Shown here: piece by piece, positions 54,584 to 55,298 of the stretch | How positions within the stretch are numbered: position 1 is the stretch's first letter | Layout: each line of letters opens with the position of its first letter | Assembly: GCF_025960985.1 (NCBI RefSeq) | Contig: NZ_JAOQMX010000034.1 | Coordinates: forward strand, 1-55,298 | Reading direction: 5' to 3' | DNA length: 55,298 nt | From: Flavobacterium psychraerolatum | GTDB lineage: Bacteria; Bacteroidota; Bacteroidia; Flavobacteriales; Flavobacteriaceae | The notes under the pieces: model-generated | The model's input: only the letters and a program-made list of their open reading frames with translations | What the model was told of the DNA's origin: nothing | Database searches by the model: none | Position numbers and translations under genes: made by a program

Positions 54584-55018
54584 ATGCTTAAAAAATATTA
54601 TGTGAATAACATTAATTTAATGTATAATAAACTTATAGAAATCGAAAAAAATAATAAGGAATTTTCATTAACAGAGAAAACGCTAGTAATTACAGCGAAA
54701 ATTAGTACTACAACAATTGATTTGAATAAGATTACTAATGTTAGGATTACAAAATGTAGATCGTTATTAATCAATTATCTTTTAGGCTTCCTTATATTAC
54801 TATTCTATTACTTTTTGGAATCATTCATAGAAAACTATTCCACTTTACTTTTACTACTGAAAACAATATTTCTAATTGCGTTTGTGGGTTCTTTTAATAT
54901 AAAAAACTATTCATATTCAGTATTAATTAACACCATTAATTTGAACTATGTAAAAGTTAAAATAAATACAAAAAAACGAAAACTTAAGTCCTATTTTATC
55001 CCGAAAACAGATTACTAA
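54584..55018 (+). CDS. Small membrane protein of unknown function
   Basis: 144 residues. A soluble N-terminal part (1-62) contains LTEKTLVITAKISTTTIDL, which looks like a short beta segment. Two adjacent hydrophobic helices (about 63-81 and 87-103) follow, then a Lys-rich C-terminus. The layout resembles small bacterial PH-like membrane proteins, but I do not recognise a family. It stands alone, divergent from the giant kinase, with an inverted repeat before its start. Confidence 0.6.
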   Translation: MLKKYYVNNINLMYNKLIEIEKNNKEFSLTEKTLVITAKISTTTIDLNKITNVRITKCRSLLINYLLGFLILLFYYFLESFIENYSTLLLLLKTIFLIAFVGSFNIKNYSYSVLINTINLNYVKVKINTKKRKLKSYFIPKTDY

Positions 55019-55124
55019 ATATTTATAACCTTTCGTAAATTTATGAAGGAATGAAGAAAGTACAAAATAATTTGATTAGGGTATAACTGTGAAAACTATG
55101 ATAAATTCAATCCGGCCGCTTCGT

Positions 55125-55172
55125 TATTAAATTTCTCACTTTAATTTGCATCACTAACGGAGAAATTTAATA
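55125..55172. repeat. 13-bp perfect inverted repeat near the right edge
   Basis: TATTAAATTTCTC (55125-55137) and GAGAAATTTAATA (55160-55172) form a 13-bp stem with a 22-nt loop. It lies between the plus-strand small gene and a minus-strand frame entering from the right, so a bidirectional terminator is the simplest reading. The rest of 55019-55254 shows no gene. Confidence 0.45.
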
Positions 55173-55254
55173 TGAAAAGGAATGTAATCTTTTTATATTG
55201 TAGCTGTTTTGACCCCTATAAAACAAGAGTATTATTCTAAATTTCGATTATTAA

Positions 55255-55298
55255 TTATGCGGTTAATTTTTCCATTAAAATTAGATCTTTATCCTGAT
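55255..55298 (-). CDS. 3' end of a gene entering from the right (unidentified)
   Basis: Only one minus frame is open to the window edge. It gives 13 residues (QDKDLILMEKLTA) before TAA at 55255-55257. This is too short to assign and could be chance. Confidence 0.25.
   Translation of the reverse strand, partial: QDKDLILMEKLTA

Noticed and set aside
1..55298. CRISPR arrays, tRNA or rRNA genes, prophage or integrase genes
   Set aside because: No regularly spaced repeats, tRNA-like cloverleaf sequences or phage-type genes were recognised on reading through the window.

Overview
The window looks like a chromosomal segment of a Flavobacterium-like member of the Bacteroidota. It is very AT-rich. 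Two large secreted proteins have type IX secretion (T9SS) sorting tails, or degenerate versions of one. The envelope genes are of flavobacterial type, and cytoplasmic PAS-domain kinases are abundant. No rRNA, tRNA, CRISPR array or complete insertion sequence was seen. Both ends cut into short partial reading frames.

Layout. (1) 0.2-3.2 kb, minus strand: a large T9SS-sorted surface protein followed by a tiny secreted protein with a PID motif, a transmembrane segment and a charged tail. (2) 3.5-7.8 kb, minus strand: polysaccharide export genes. One is a Wzc-like co-polymerase/tyrosine kinase. The other is a single reading frame joining a WecA-like initiating transferase to a Wza-like export lipoprotein. 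(3) 8.0-9.8 kb: a LytTR regulator, its control region and a decayed nucleotidyltransferase pseudogene. (4) 10-39.5 kb, plus strand: a surface polysaccharide cluster of about 29 kb. It holds UDP-glucose dehydrogenase, pseudaminic acid genes (pseB, pseC, pseF, tandem GNAT, pseI, with no recognisable pseG), a flippase, an EpsG-like polymerase, five transferase-type genes, two paralogous polysaccharide-deacetylase-like genes plus the remnant of a third, and two acyltransferases. It continues with a small acyl-carrier cassette (ACP, KAS III, SDR, metallo-beta-lactamase-fold hydrolase), a PglD/PglE/PglF-like set for a diamino sugar, two paralogous initiating sugar transferases, a YdcF-like protein and glmS. 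(5) 39.7-54.3 kb: a dense group of two-component genes around a second large secreted protein. That protein has two ice-binding-like DUF3494 domains and is followed directly by a second tiny PID-type protein. (6) 54.6 kb: a small unknown membrane protein.

How the parts fit. GlmS, PseB/C/F/I, PglF/E/D-like enzymes and Ugd would supply activated sugars. WecA-like and PglC-like transferases start the lipid-linked unit, glycosyltransferases extend it, and deacetylases and acyltransferases decorate it. The flippase, EpsG-like polymerase, Wzc and Wza-like domain complete Wzx/Wzy-type assembly and export.

The most notable regulatory signal is a pair of direct repeats (TAATAAGTG-like, 20 or 21 bp apart) found upstream of the LytTR gene itself, of the export operon and of the first T9SS gene. 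The geometry fits LytTR-family operators and suggests one local regulon. All functions are inferred from sequence alone, without database searches.
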